Source: Calothrix sp. NIES-3974
GTDB taxonomy: Bacteria > Cyanobacteriota > Cyanobacteriia > Cyanobacteriales > Nostocaceae
Length of the DNA stretch: 64,000 nt
Assembly: GCF_002368395.1 (NCBI RefSeq)
Contig: NZ_AP018254.1
Coordinates: 1,240,001 to 1,304,000, forward strand
Reading direction: 5' to 3'
The position numbers and the translations under genes are program-made. The stretch's first letter is position 1. Every line of letters begins with the position of its first letter. This document shows, in pieces, positions 48,518-63,999 of this stretch. Under the pieces are notes generated by a model. It did not search any database, had not been told where the DNA came from, and was given only the letters and a program-made list of their open reading frames with translations.

Positions 48518-50510
48518 GTCTCCTCTTATGAGGGGAAATAATTGATTGGAAACCAGATTAAGCGTGTCAGAATAGTTAAGCGTGCTGATGGTTATTATTG
48601 TCTCCTCTTATGAGGGGAAATAATTGATTGGAAACCTGAGACACAGTGAACGACACCACAGACACTGTGCTGTCTCCTCTTATGAGGGGAAATAATTGAT
48701 TGGAAACTATGCTATCACGCCAGCCTCGGAAGCCAGCAATACAGCGTCTCCTCTTATGAGGGGAAATAATTGATTGGAAACCAGGTAAATTGTTTTGTTT
48801 ACTACAGTATGCTCCAAAGTCTCCTCTTATGAGGGGAAATAATTGATTGGAAACAATAAGCTTTACCCGCCTAAGTGTATGGCGGACAACGTCTCCTCTT
48901 ATGAGGGGAAATAATTGATTGGAAACGTGACTCCAGTTTGGCGGGACTGGAAGTAACCTCATGTCTCCTCTTATGAGGGGAAATAATTGATTGGAAACCC
49001 CAAGGCAGCGTCCATCCACTTGCGCTGCACCAGGCGTCTCCTCTTATGAGGGGAAATAATTGATTGGAAACCTGGGCTATGTATGCACAAGAGGGTGATT
49101 CGTTGAGGGGTCTCCTCTTATGAGGGGAAATAATTGATTGGAAACACTAATCCCGTGTAGGAAGAGGTTTTAAGGTCGATAGTCTCCTCTTATGAGGGGA
49201 AATAATTGATTGGAAACCTTGAGCAGCTCCTCGACCAGCACCAGGTCGAACCGGTCGGCGGGTCTCCTCTTATGAGGGGAAATAATTGATTGGAAACTGG
49301 CGGTAAGGAATATTATCACCACCAGTCAGGCACAAGTCTCCTCTTATGAGGGGAAATAATTGATTGGAAACGAGAAAACTCCCTGCACTGGAGAGCCTCT
49401 TTCACTAATTCAAGTCTCCTCTTATGAGGGGAAATAATTGATTGGAAACCCAAGTCCCACACCAACCCCAACACCCACACCAACCCCAAGTGTCTCCTCT
49501 TATGAGGGGAAATAATTGATTGGAAACACAAAAGTTCGGCAGCATAATCTCTACTGCCGTACCCCAGGGGTCTCCTCTTATGAGGGGAAATAATTGATTG
49601 GAAACGGAATGCGATCGCAATGTGGGAATGAGATGGATGCGGTCTCCTCTTATGAGGGGAAATAATTGATTGGAAACTTTAGTTCCATATCTCCTCGCTT
49701 CTTTCCTCTTGTTTTTGTCTCCTCTTATGAGGGGAAATAATTGATTGGAAACTTTAATGCTTTTCATCTAGACCTTGTCCAGTGCCCCCGTCTCCTCTTA
49801 TGAGGGGAAATAATTGATTGGAAACTCAACACTTCACTTCCGGATCAATAGAGCCTGCCGAGTCTCCTCTTATGAGGGGAAATAATTGATTGGAAACTTT
49901 ATGTCATTTGTAAGCCATGCTTTGACTATTTCTAAAATTTCAGTCTCCTCTTATGAGGGGAAATAATTGATTGGAAACGTGGTGCAGCTTTAAGTGAAGG
50001 TGGTAAGCCTATTATTGCTGTCTCCTCTTATGAGGGGAAATAATTGATTGGAAACCTAATTTCTTGGGGGATTCCATTCTTTTCTCCCAAGTCTCCTCTT
50101 ATGAGGGGAAATAATTGATTGGAAACACTATTGAAGGGTTGGTACATCAATTAGCAAAGTTCCCTGAAGCTGGTATGTCTCCTCTTATGAGGGGAAATAA
50201 TTGATTGGAAACACGGAATACGCTACTTTCTTTTGTCTTAACCAGCCCTTAACGTCTCCTCTTATGAGGGGAAATAATTGATTGGAAACAAACCCAACAA
50301 CTCCTTGGCTTTGTCTATTATCTGATAGTCTCCTCTTATGAGGGGAAATAATTGATTGGAAACATGAAATGCAATTCTTCATCTTATTCCCAAGAAAATG
50401 TCTCCTCTTATGAGGGGAAATAATTGATTGGAAACTGTTGACGTCGATGATCTGGGCGCCGTTCTCGACCTGCTGTCTCCTCTTATGAGGGGAAATAATT
50501 GATTGGAAAC
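48518..50510 (+). CRISPR. CRISPR array, 27 repeats, 26 spacers
   Basis: The 36-base repeat starts GTCTCCTCTTATGAGGGG and ends TTGATTGGAAAC; all 27 copies read as identical. An internal palindrome (CCTCTTATGAGG) can form a hairpin. The A/T-rich 3' part ends TTGGAAAC, like type III handles. Spacers are 35-50 bases (first 46, twenty-second 50). Cas1/cas2 and the leader lie at the 48.5-kb end, so spacer 1 should be newest and transcription is on the plus strand. Spacers 10 and 26 are clearly GC-rich. Minus-strand open frames through the array translate its repeats and are not genes. Confidence 0.98.
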
Positions 50511-50597
50511 ATGGAATGCCCTTTGTGCAGTTATGGTAAAGCTCTCAAACATGGCAAGATGCCCAATGCCATCTATAGAGAAGATCCTACATTGCAG
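50511..50597 (+). pseudogene. Zinc-ribbon transposase-like N-terminal fragment at array end
   Basis: Straight after the last repeat an ATG opens 29 codons: MECPLCSYGKALKHGKMPN..., then TAG. CPLC with Lys-His-Gly-Lys spacing resembles the N-terminus of IS1-like InsA proteins. Without the rest of the transposase this is a remnant at best, or a chance frame. Confidence 0.35.
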
Positions 50598-50768
50598 TAG
50601 TTATTAGTTTTATATTATTCTTGGCGTACCTACTAGGTAGAGTGCCTTCATCAGCTATTGAAAAATTAAAAATTACTAAAACTAAACTGAGAGCAGACAA
50701 TAAGTATGTCATTATGTCTACCACGCAAAGGTTAACCAGTTCAATAAAACTGGTAGGAGGTAAATTCT

Positions 50769-51659
50769 ATGTTCAAAAAAGCACCCACAGCCATTCTTAG
50801 CCTAGGCTTAACAGTGATTTTGTACGGCGTTTTACCCACCCAAGCAGAAACATTCTCCACCAATCCACAAAATCCCACCGTCCTAAAAAGCAATACTATT
50901 TCAGGGCAAATTCTGCCCACCAAAGGGAAAAAGTATTATGTAACTTTTTTGGCGGGATCAGGCAATATTTTTTTTGATGTGAATATTGCTCCTAAAGATA
51001 ATAAAGGAGCGGTTTTCTTTTGGCAGGTATATCGCAATGCCACAGATGCGGTTAAGGACAACCCTCTGTGCACAGGCAATCTTTACCTAGAAGTAGAGAA
51101 AAAAGGAGATAAGTGTGTAATCACTACTCCTGACAAAAAGCCACAGGCAGTCCTTCTCAGTTTTGGTGCCTATCCCAACTCTGACCCTGTAATGCTCAAC
51201 TACACCATAAAACTGAGCGGTGATTGGCAAGCCCTCTCAGACAGTGCTACTAGCGCAGTTGACCTGAGCATGCGTCGAGCTGTTTATTTTGCCACAGGCT
51301 ACACCAAAAGTGTAAACACCAGCACTCCTTACGCCACTCCCGGTCAACCCATTACCCTAAATAGGGCTAACAACAAACGTTGTGGCAAAGCAAGTTGTGT
51401 TTATTGGGCAGGAGTTTTTATCTTTAGAAATAGCACCGCCGGTAATTTGAAAGTACCAGTAAAAATTACGAGTGGAGGTTCATCTCAGACGGCTACAGTG
51501 GAATTTACAGATGGCTCAAAAATTGCCGAGTTAACCAAGGGTATTACCATCAACAATGGCACCAATAAAGTAGTCGTAGAAATTGATCCAGATAATAAAC
51601 TCGGTGAAGCCAATCGCCAAAACAATACCCTGACTGTAGATGTAACCCTGAAACCATAG
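50769..51659 (+). CDS. Secreted protein with a CARDB-like end, between array and cmr genes
   Basis: 296 residues. A strong ribosome site, AGGAGG at 50755-50760, precedes the ATG by 8 bases. Signal peptide 1-26 (cleavage after TQA). The mature part is strand-rich with paired Cys (CTGNLYLEVEKKGDKC; CGKASC). The C-terminus (about 205-296: KITSGGSSQTATVEF...VVVEIDPDNKLGEANRQNNT) looks like a CARDB/Ig adhesion domain. I know of no CRISPR role; it is probably cargo inserted between array and effector genes. Confidence 0.75.
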   Translation: MFKKAPTAILSLGLTVILYGVLPTQAETFSTNPQNPTVLKSNTISGQILPTKGKKYYVTFLAGSGNIFFDVNIAPKDNKGAVFFWQVYRNATDAVKDNPLCTGNLYLEVEKKGDKCVITTPDKKPQAVLLSFGAYPNSDPVMLNYTIKLSGDWQALSDSATSAVDLSMRRAVYFATGYTKSVNTSTPYATPGQPITLNRANNKRCGKASCVYWAGVFIFRNSTAGNLKVPVKITSGGSSQTATVEFTDGSKIAELTKGITINNGTNKVVVEIDPDNKLGEANRQNNTLTVDVTLKP

Positions 51660-52240
51660 TCTGCGGGGCTTTACTAATCTAGTAGTCTAAGCTCCCTCTT
51701 TTCTAATGGGTATTTTTGTTTTAGCCCTAATTACAGCGATCGCAGTCATGATTAAAAATTTTAATTCCCAGTTGTCTACTATTTTCAAAATGACCTATCC
51801 ACTCTTCAAGCGTTGATGATAATACCGTTGTTTATACTGATCATTCAATCGATACTACTGAGTTTGCTGCTGACCGGGAACATGCGATCGCTGGTACTCC
51901 ACCATATTAATTTTGATGGATGAGGAAAGGCATGTGTGTACTTGAGGGCCTTTATATTAAAATTTTTCCGGGATAGAGCCACAACTACGAACCCTTCAAA
52001 ACCCATGGAACAAACCACTAGAAAAATGCGATCGCGGTTGTTGACCGTTGGAACAGCATAACCATTCCCGTCTGTCAATAAAAAAGAAAATATCCCACTA
52101 TAACTCATAAACAAACCAAACGTCCAATCTGTAGGATATTCAGCCATCAAAGAAAAATAACTTCATATTTTCTAATAGTGGCGACTTGGAATAAGTATCT
52201 GTTAGACTACTATGCAATCACAGTGTAAGGAATGTAACTT
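51660..52240. other. Intergenic region before the cmr operon
   Basis: 581 bp. A 101-codon minus-strand frame (51845-52150) and a 36-codon plus-strand frame (51706) exist but look unsupported. A candidate promoter for the cmr genes is at 52186-52213. Confidence 0.45.
52186..52213 (+). promoter_or_regulatory. Possible sigma-70 promoter of cmr operon
   Basis: TTGGAA (52186-52191) and TACTAT (52208-52213) are 16 bases apart, about 28 bp before the start codon of cmr2. It is a consensus match by eye only. Confidence 0.35.
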
Positions 52241-56402
<4,162 letters not shown>

Positions 56403-56535
56403 GTCAGGAATTCTAAATGATGAAATTAACTAGAGATTGGGTGAAGCATAATATCAGCTAACTTCGTATTTTCAGATTACTTGGAATTCTCAAACAGACC
56501 ATCTATTCATTAAAATTCATTCAACTACATTCAAT

Positions 56536-57411
56536 ATGAACTATCTAACCTACACTTACTTGTTAACTCCATTACACACAGGTGCTAGTACCCAAGCAGG
56601 AAATTTGTTAGGAATTGCACGGGAAGCACAGACTGAATACCCCTATATTCCCTCTTCTTCTATCCGGGGTAAAATTCGTTCATTGCTAGAAAGTAATCCC
56701 TCAGTTCAAGCAGAAGCAGGTACTTTTTTTGGTGAAAGAATTAAAAATGGTAATCAACCAACAGAAGGAGAAGTATGGTTTGCAGATGCAACTTTATTAT
56801 TATTTCCGATTGCTTCTTTTAGCCACCAATATCTATGGATAACCTGTCCTTTGTGGTTAAGTCGCTGGAATCGCTGGTTACAAAATCCAGATTTGACACA
56901 ACTAATTCAAGAATGTAAATTGCAGCTACAAGATTCAAGTAAAAAAGTAGTTGCATCTGTGAAGGGTAAACAGGTATTTTTACAAGGTGCTGTTCTCAAA
57001 GAAAATGAAATTAGTCAACTAAGTAAATTAAGTATCAAGGCTAATTATTTAGATGTTTTTAAAGAAATACCCAATGGTAATGGGATTTTAAATCTCCAAG
57101 AAAAACTAGTAATTTTAGCTGATCAGGATTGTGCGGCTTTAGTAGAAATAGGTTTACAACGAGAAGTGAGAATAGCATTAAAAACAGATGAGAAAGTAGT
57201 CGATGGTGGTTCATTTCGTTCAGAAGAAGCAATTCCTTCTGAAACAGTTTTATTTTTCCCTTGGGGAATCAAAGCAAATAAAGATAAAACACCAACTCAA
57301 ACAGTTCGAGAATTGTTGCTAGAAGTTTTAAATGACCGTTTGCAATTTGGTGGTTTAGAAGGTTTAGGGAGAGGTTGGACTGAAAATAAAACAGTTGCAG
57401 TAAAAAAATAG
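56536..57411 (+). CDS. cmr4: Cmr4, backbone RAMP subunit, catalytic Asp apparently lost
   Basis: 291 residues. TYLLTPLHTGAS, YPYIPSSSIRGKIRS and the C-terminal LQFGGLEGLGRGW are the RAMP fold and glycine-rich loop of Cmr4. Backbone copies hold the crRNA and, in Pyrococcus Cmr4, a conserved Asp (D26, in VVDQPIQRE) cuts target RNA. The corresponding stretch here reads GNLLGIARE with no Asp. That identification is by eye. The gene follows cmr3 after 133 bp and precedes cmr5. Confidence 0.9.
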   Translation: MNYLTYTYLLTPLHTGASTQAGNLLGIAREAQTEYPYIPSSSIRGKIRSLLESNPSVQAEAGTFFGERIKNGNQPTEGEVWFADATLLLFPIASFSHQYLWITCPLWLSRWNRWLQNPDLTQLIQECKLQLQDSSKKVVASVKGKQVFLQGAVLKENEISQLSKLSIKANYLDVFKEIPNGNGILNLQEKLVILADQDCAALVEIGLQREVRIALKTDEKVVDGGSFRSEEAIPSETVLFFPWGIKANKDKTPTQTVRELLLEVLNDRLQFGGLEGLGRGWTENKTVAVKK

Positions 57412-57450
57412 TTCTGCAAATATCAAAGATAATTAGAAATAGGAAACTAG

Positions 57451-59801
<2,351 letters not shown>

Positions 59802-59959
59802 ATGGCAAATAATCCCAAAATATCGCCATCAAAAACGAAAAAATAGTGATTAATTTAATTGATTATTCAGCACTTCAATTATCAAGAGAAAGGTTCAGGA
59901 TACCCACACCACAATAATTGAATATTTTCACTTGATACAATTTAATTACCAATGAATTC

Positions 59960-61525
59960 ATGAATCAAGTAGAGCCAGTAGATACCTTAATCATTACCGT
60001 GGGAACACGTCAAATTGGATGGCGCTGTCAAGATGGTGTAATTCGTTCCTTTGGTGCAGATGGAAATATTAGCTATCCCCGTCACGTTGATGAACTTTAT
60101 CGAGAACTAGGAATTGAACGGGGATATTATCAAGAAACTGATGAAAAAGGACAAGAAAAAACTTTTCCTTGGAGTGCGCGCGATATTGGCAAGCGATATT
60201 ATGATTATTGTGTAGAATGGTTGGGTGAAGATTTTAGTCAAGTTGAATTACTTTTAGATAGTAAAATTATTGAACAGGCTGTTAAACAAGGATTAAAGCA
60301 TATTATTTTGTGGGGAACAGACCAACCAGAAAATGTCTCTTGGTTTTACCGTCGTTTGGATACCTTATGGTTGGCAAAATTAATGGCAGGAAAAATTAGG
60401 CAACAATATCCTAAATTAAGAGTTGATGTTCATACTCCAGTTATCCATGCAAATGATAGCGATGCAATTCGTCAAGAATTAGAAGTATTAATAATACCAG
60501 AAATACTCGATTATTTTTCCAGTTCTAGCAATCGAGAGTTTGTTTTATGGATTCAAAATAAAGGATGTACCCCCGCGATCGCATCTTGTGTGGAAATCTG
60601 TGCTGCTGCTTTGGTTCGTCAGTGTCGGATTTTTAATGCGACTCCAAATGAACCGGAAGAATTTTTCCCAGCTTTAGCAAATGGTGCTAGAACTGCTTCT
60701 TATTCTCAAGATTTTAAATTAATTGCAATGGGAGAATATTTCTGGTCTTTGGAAAAATTACGAGTTATCTCTGCTTGGGAGCGGGGTGATTTTGGTGAAG
60801 CACAAATCTGGTTAAAAGTACATTTAAATCGTCATTCCTGTTTGTATAAGTTAGCTGGTATACTCACACTTTATACGAATTGGGAGATGGATAAATTTAT
60901 TCCGGAGATTGGTAATTTTATCAATTCTAAAGAAGTTGCCAAAATTGTGGATGGTGAGACAATCAAATCTTGGCAAGAAGCACTGAATAATATGAAAGCA
61001 AAAGATGTAATCAAAACTTGGGAGTCAGCATTTTTAATTGAATTAGCATTAACCAGAAAGAATTATACTGCGGCTTTTATACAGTTTGCGCAAACTATAG
61101 AACGCTTGCTATTTATTCAATTTACAGAAAATAGATGGCTTGAGAAAGGTTTTGTGACCATCCCACCGGAGAAAAAAGACCTAGGAAATAAATATAACCC
61201 TGGATTTACGGCTTTAATTAAAGGTTGGTGTAATTATCGTAAAATTGACACCAATGATAAATGGTATAAATTATTAGATAGGATTCGTGAAAAACGCAAT
61301 GAATTAGTTCATCAATGTCAATCGCTGAATTTATATGATATCCGTCGTGTCTGGAACGATGGGGGATTATTTCCGGTGAAACTCTCAGATAATCCCGAAG
61401 TGATAAGAGATTTAATGTTTGATGTCCTTCAAGAAGTTACCAGTAAAGTCGATAAAGTTGATATAAATAAGTTACTTGTACGCAACCTGTATCACTGGGG
61501 TTTAACCAGGATTTCTCACGAGTAA
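59960..61525 (+). CDS. CARF-HEPN ancillary RNase (Csm6/Csx1-like)
   Basis: 521 residues. N-terminal CARF-like fold: DTLIITVGTRQIGW (about 8-21) and WIQNKGCTPAIASCVEICAA (197-216), which match the CARF ligand-pocket strand and glycine-rich segments. A helical middle (about 245-370) follows, then a C-terminal HEPN with catalytic RNELVH, Arg446 and His451 (R-X4-H). Family members bind cyclic oligoadenylate from Cas10 and cut RNA. It follows the cmr operon by 158 bp on the same strand. Exact subfamily and cOA size are not resolvable here. Confidence 0.82.
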   Translation: MNQVEPVDTLIITVGTRQIGWRCQDGVIRSFGADGNISYPRHVDELYRELGIERGYYQETDEKGQEKTFPWSARDIGKRYYDYCVEWLGEDFSQVELLLDSKIIEQAVKQGLKHIILWGTDQPENVSWFYRRLDTLWLAKLMAGKIRQQYPKLRVDVHTPVIHANDSDAIRQELEVLIIPEILDYFSSSSNREFVLWIQNKGCTPAIASCVEICAAALVRQCRIFNATPNEPEEFFPALANGARTASYSQDFKLIAMGEYFWSLEKLRVISAWERGDFGEAQIWLKVHLNRHSCLYKLAGILTLYTNWEMDKFIPEIGNFINSKEVAKIVDGETIKSWQEALNNMKAKDVIKTWESAFLIELALTRKNYTAAFIQFAQTIERLLFIQFTENRWLEKGFVTIPPEKKDLGNKYNPGFTALIKGWCNYRKIDTNDKWYKLLDRIREKRNELVHQCQSLNLYDIRRVWNDGGLFPVKLSDNPEVIRDLMFDVLQEVTSKVDKVDINKLLVRNLYHWGLTRISHE

Positions 61526-61638
61526 GTTGTCAGCTTTGAATAACAAATTGATTTTCCTTCTATTCACCACTCCCTACTCCCTATGAGTTTTAGGGTTTTG
61601 CGAGAAACGCGGGTTAAGGGTACTGAAGGATTCAACTT

Positions 61639-62208
61639 TTATTTTGCTTGTAATACTTGCTCTGCTGTTAAATCGACTTGGGGAAACAAAGGTGAATTTA
61701 GGCGATCGCTACCTCGATAAACCTTTTCCTCATACAGACCTTCAACCAATTCCAATACCGTTACCTGTTGTTGAAGCGGATCGACAATCCAATATTCGGC
61801 TATTCCCCTAGCTGCATACTCACTGCGTTTATAGCGATAGTCTCGCTTTTCCTGGTTAGGACTGACAACTTCTACAGCTAGCAAAGGTGGGGGCATATCC
61901 ATTAGTATAATCGATCTGCTTGCACCTTCCATTGCTGCTGCTAATTCCTCCGATAACACCAACAAATCCGGTAAACGGACGGATACCCTTTTTCCACTGA
62001 CTACCATCTCCGTCTTCACCGTTAATCGATAGGAAGGAATTCCCTGTTGAAGCAAATATGCTAACAAAAACATGGCTATTCGTCGATTGATTTCGCTCTC
62101 AGAAGGCATCCAAATCAGTTCCCCATTTTCCAACTCGTATAGGTTATCCGTACCGTCATCATAGGAGAGGAACTCTTCCAGGGTCATTTTCTGGCTGGTA
62201 GTTGTCAT
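61639..62208 (-). CDS. Uma2 family (DUF820) endonuclease-fold protein
   Basis: 189 residues. MTLEEFLSYDDGTDNLYELENGELI, RLPDLLVL and PLLAVEVVSPNQEKRDYRYKRSEYAARGIAEYWIVDP are the Uma2 signature, a PD-(D/E)XK-like fold with E-V and the K in the second motif. Cyanobacteria have dozens of copies. Biological role uncertain. The CRISPR island ends just upstream. Confidence 0.9.
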   Translation of the reverse strand: MTTTSQKMTLEEFLSYDDGTDNLYELENGELIWMPSESEINRRIAMFLLAYLLQQGIPSYRLTVKTEMVVSGKRVSVRLPDLLVLSEELAAAMEGASRSIILMDMPPPLLAVEVVSPNQEKRDYRYKRSEYAARGIAEYWIVDPLQQQVTVLELVEGLYEEKVYRGSDRLNSPLFPQVDLTAEQVLQAK

Positions 62209-62529
62209 TTCTGTACTCCCAACGAGATTTTATTATACATCCTAGCAGTCTTAAATTATTTATAAAATTTTACATGTAGGGTTGTTAACTGTTAACTAAG
62301 TCAAAGGCTTGATTTTCTTTTCCAGTTCGTAAGTCCTGCTATCTATCATCCCGCAATTAAAGTTAATTATTCTCGAAGTTTCTTCTCACTATAAACAACA
62401 AAACGTCAATTTGGATAAATCAAGATTGCGGAGATTTGAAAAATATTGCAAAATCCCATTTACCCTATCTTCTGCCACTACATTAAATTTATCGACTGAA
62501 TAATGTGACCAATCACAAGGGGTCTAAAT
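62209..62529. other. Intergenic region before the small 51-residue gene
   Basis: 321 bp between divergent genes. A GTTGTTAACTGTTAACTAAG repeat is at 62281-62300. Otherwise nothing recognised. Confidence 0.4.
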
Positions 62530-62685
62530 ATGATGATGCTCTCACGTATTGTGGCTATAATTACTCAATTTATTTCTGAAGCTGCGATCGAAATTTTCGC
62601 ACCGGAACATGACGATTATCCACCAACTGGTTTCCAACCGTTTACAGGTGAACCATACAAGGGTAAAGCTAACTACGATTGGTAG
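62530..62685 (+). CDS. 51-residue small protein, unknown
   Basis: From three consecutive ATGs the frame gives MMMLSRIVAIITQFISEAAI, then a polar acidic stretch with Pro/Gly/Tyr (APEHDDYPPTGFQPFTGEPYKG). An amphipathic N-terminal helix and an extended tail are visible. No family is known to me. A HIP1-like GCGATCG lies inside. Its defined composition makes a real gene plausible. Confidence 0.5.
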   Translation: MMMLSRIVAIITQFISEAAIEIFAPEHDDYPPTGFQPFTGEPYKGKANYDW

Positions 62686-62903
62686 GGTAGGAGACAAAAT
62701 TTTTTCCACGATTGGCATGATTTTTGAGCATAATTAATTAACGGTGGCTGTGCAGATGCATATCCATCGTTTTAATTTTTAACTATTTGACAGGTTTGCT
62801 GTCTGATTTTGATAAATTTACCAACAAAATTCATCTGTTGCATGTGGGTAAATTGGTATTAATTTGATTTTTTTTACCTTATCATAGGTGAGTGTGATTT
62901 TTG

Positions 62904-63806
62904 ATGAAATTATTCGAGTTTTTCAAAAATTTAGTCTATCAAAAATTTCCGGGATTTATTTTTCGGTTTTTAGCCCATTCCAATGATGCGATCGCTGATT
63001 TAAAAAAATACAATTTTTCGATGGTGTTAAATTTAGATGACAATGCCATTAGTCGGCCAATTCTCGTGAAAGGTGAATATGAACAACATGTGACTCAAGT
63101 GTTATTAAAATATTTGCAACATTGCAAACCCGAACTGTATTTTTTCGATATTGGAGCTAATTTAGGCTATTATAGCCTCCTTGTCGCCAGTCAATGTCCT
63201 CAAGCCAAAATATATAGTTTTGAACCCGATAAAAACAACTTTCGTTTATTCACCACCAGCATTAATTATAATCAATTTCAAACCGCGATCGCACCCTATC
63301 GATTAGCAGTGAGTGATGAGAATAAAACCATTGTGATTTCCAACCTTGGAAATCAAGCCAACTATGGAGCTAGATTTACTGGTAATACTGTCCACGAGTT
63401 ACGGAATTATGTTCATGGAGAGAATCCTTATTATGAGGAAATCCCCGCAGTTCGTTTAGATGATTTCTTAGCAGATATTCCAGTAGATATTGTCAAAATT
63501 GATATTGAAGGCTATGAACCATCTGCCCTCAAAGGAATGGTCAATTTGTTAAAAAAGAATCATCCGATTATTTTTGCTGAGTTTGCTCCGTCTAATTTAA
63601 AAGTGTTTGGCAAAATCGAACCGCAAGAATTTCTCTATTTTTTTACGAATCTTAACTATACCATCAATTTAATCGATAAAAAAGGCCAGGTGATTGCCTA
63701 TGAACAGAATATAAACCAGTTGATTCAAGATTTTGCTACCTATCAAACACACCATGTTGATCTGATTTTTACCCCCGGGAGAAAAAGTGAGTCAAATCCT
63801 GTGTAA
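62904..63806 (+). CDS. FkbM-family methyltransferase
   Basis: 300 residues from the ATG at 62904 (a TTG start is one codon earlier). The SAM-binding motif I FDIGANLGYYSLLVAS, then IYSFEPDKNNF, RLAVSDEN, and VDIVKIDIEGYEPSALKGM are the FkbM signature. Such enzymes O-methylate sugars or small molecules. Neighbours give no pathway. A basic hydrophobic N-terminus is visible. Confidence 0.9.
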   Translation: MKLFEFFKNLVYQKFPGFIFRFLAHSNDAIADLKKYNFSMVLNLDDNAISRPILVKGEYEQHVTQVLLKYLQHCKPELYFFDIGANLGYYSLLVASQCPQAKIYSFEPDKNNFRLFTTSINYNQFQTAIAPYRLAVSDENKTIVISNLGNQANYGARFTGNTVHELRNYVHGENPYYEEIPAVRLDDFLADIPVDIVKIDIEGYEPSALKGMVNLLKKNHPIIFAEFAPSNLKVFGKIEPQEFLYFFTNLNYTINLIDKKGQVIAYEQNINQLIQDFATYQTHHVDLIFTPGRKSESNPV

Positions 63807-63924
63807 GTAGGAAACGAAATGTTTAATACAGCAGTCAGAGCGGGATTTGTGAAATATTACATGTAGGGTGGTTAACGGTTGACAACTGACGCTTAACAGT
63901 CAGCTGTCATCAGTCAACGGCACA

Positions 63925-63999
63925 CTATTTTTCACGACTTAAACTAGGATTGTTGTAGTGTGTTACGCGACCATAAACCTTCAATTTGCCGGAATATGC
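63925..63999 (-). CDS. C-terminal end of a gene cut by window edge
   Basis: A minus-strand frame open to the right edge ends at a TAG at 63925-63927. The last residues read AYSGKLKVYGRVTHYNNPSL and SREK, which look like ordinary protein. Too short to identify. Confidence 0.4.
   Translation of the reverse strand, partial: AYSGKLKVYGRVTHYNNPSLSREK

Noticed and set aside
48576-49019. 147-codon minus-strand frame with a repeating VSNQLFPLIRGD
   Set aside because: It is the translation of CRISPR repeats; likewise 49316-49531, 49405-49767 and 50185-50382.
51845-52150. 101-codon minus-strand frame before cmr2
   Set aside because: No recognisable features, no ribosome site, and it lies in a promoter region.
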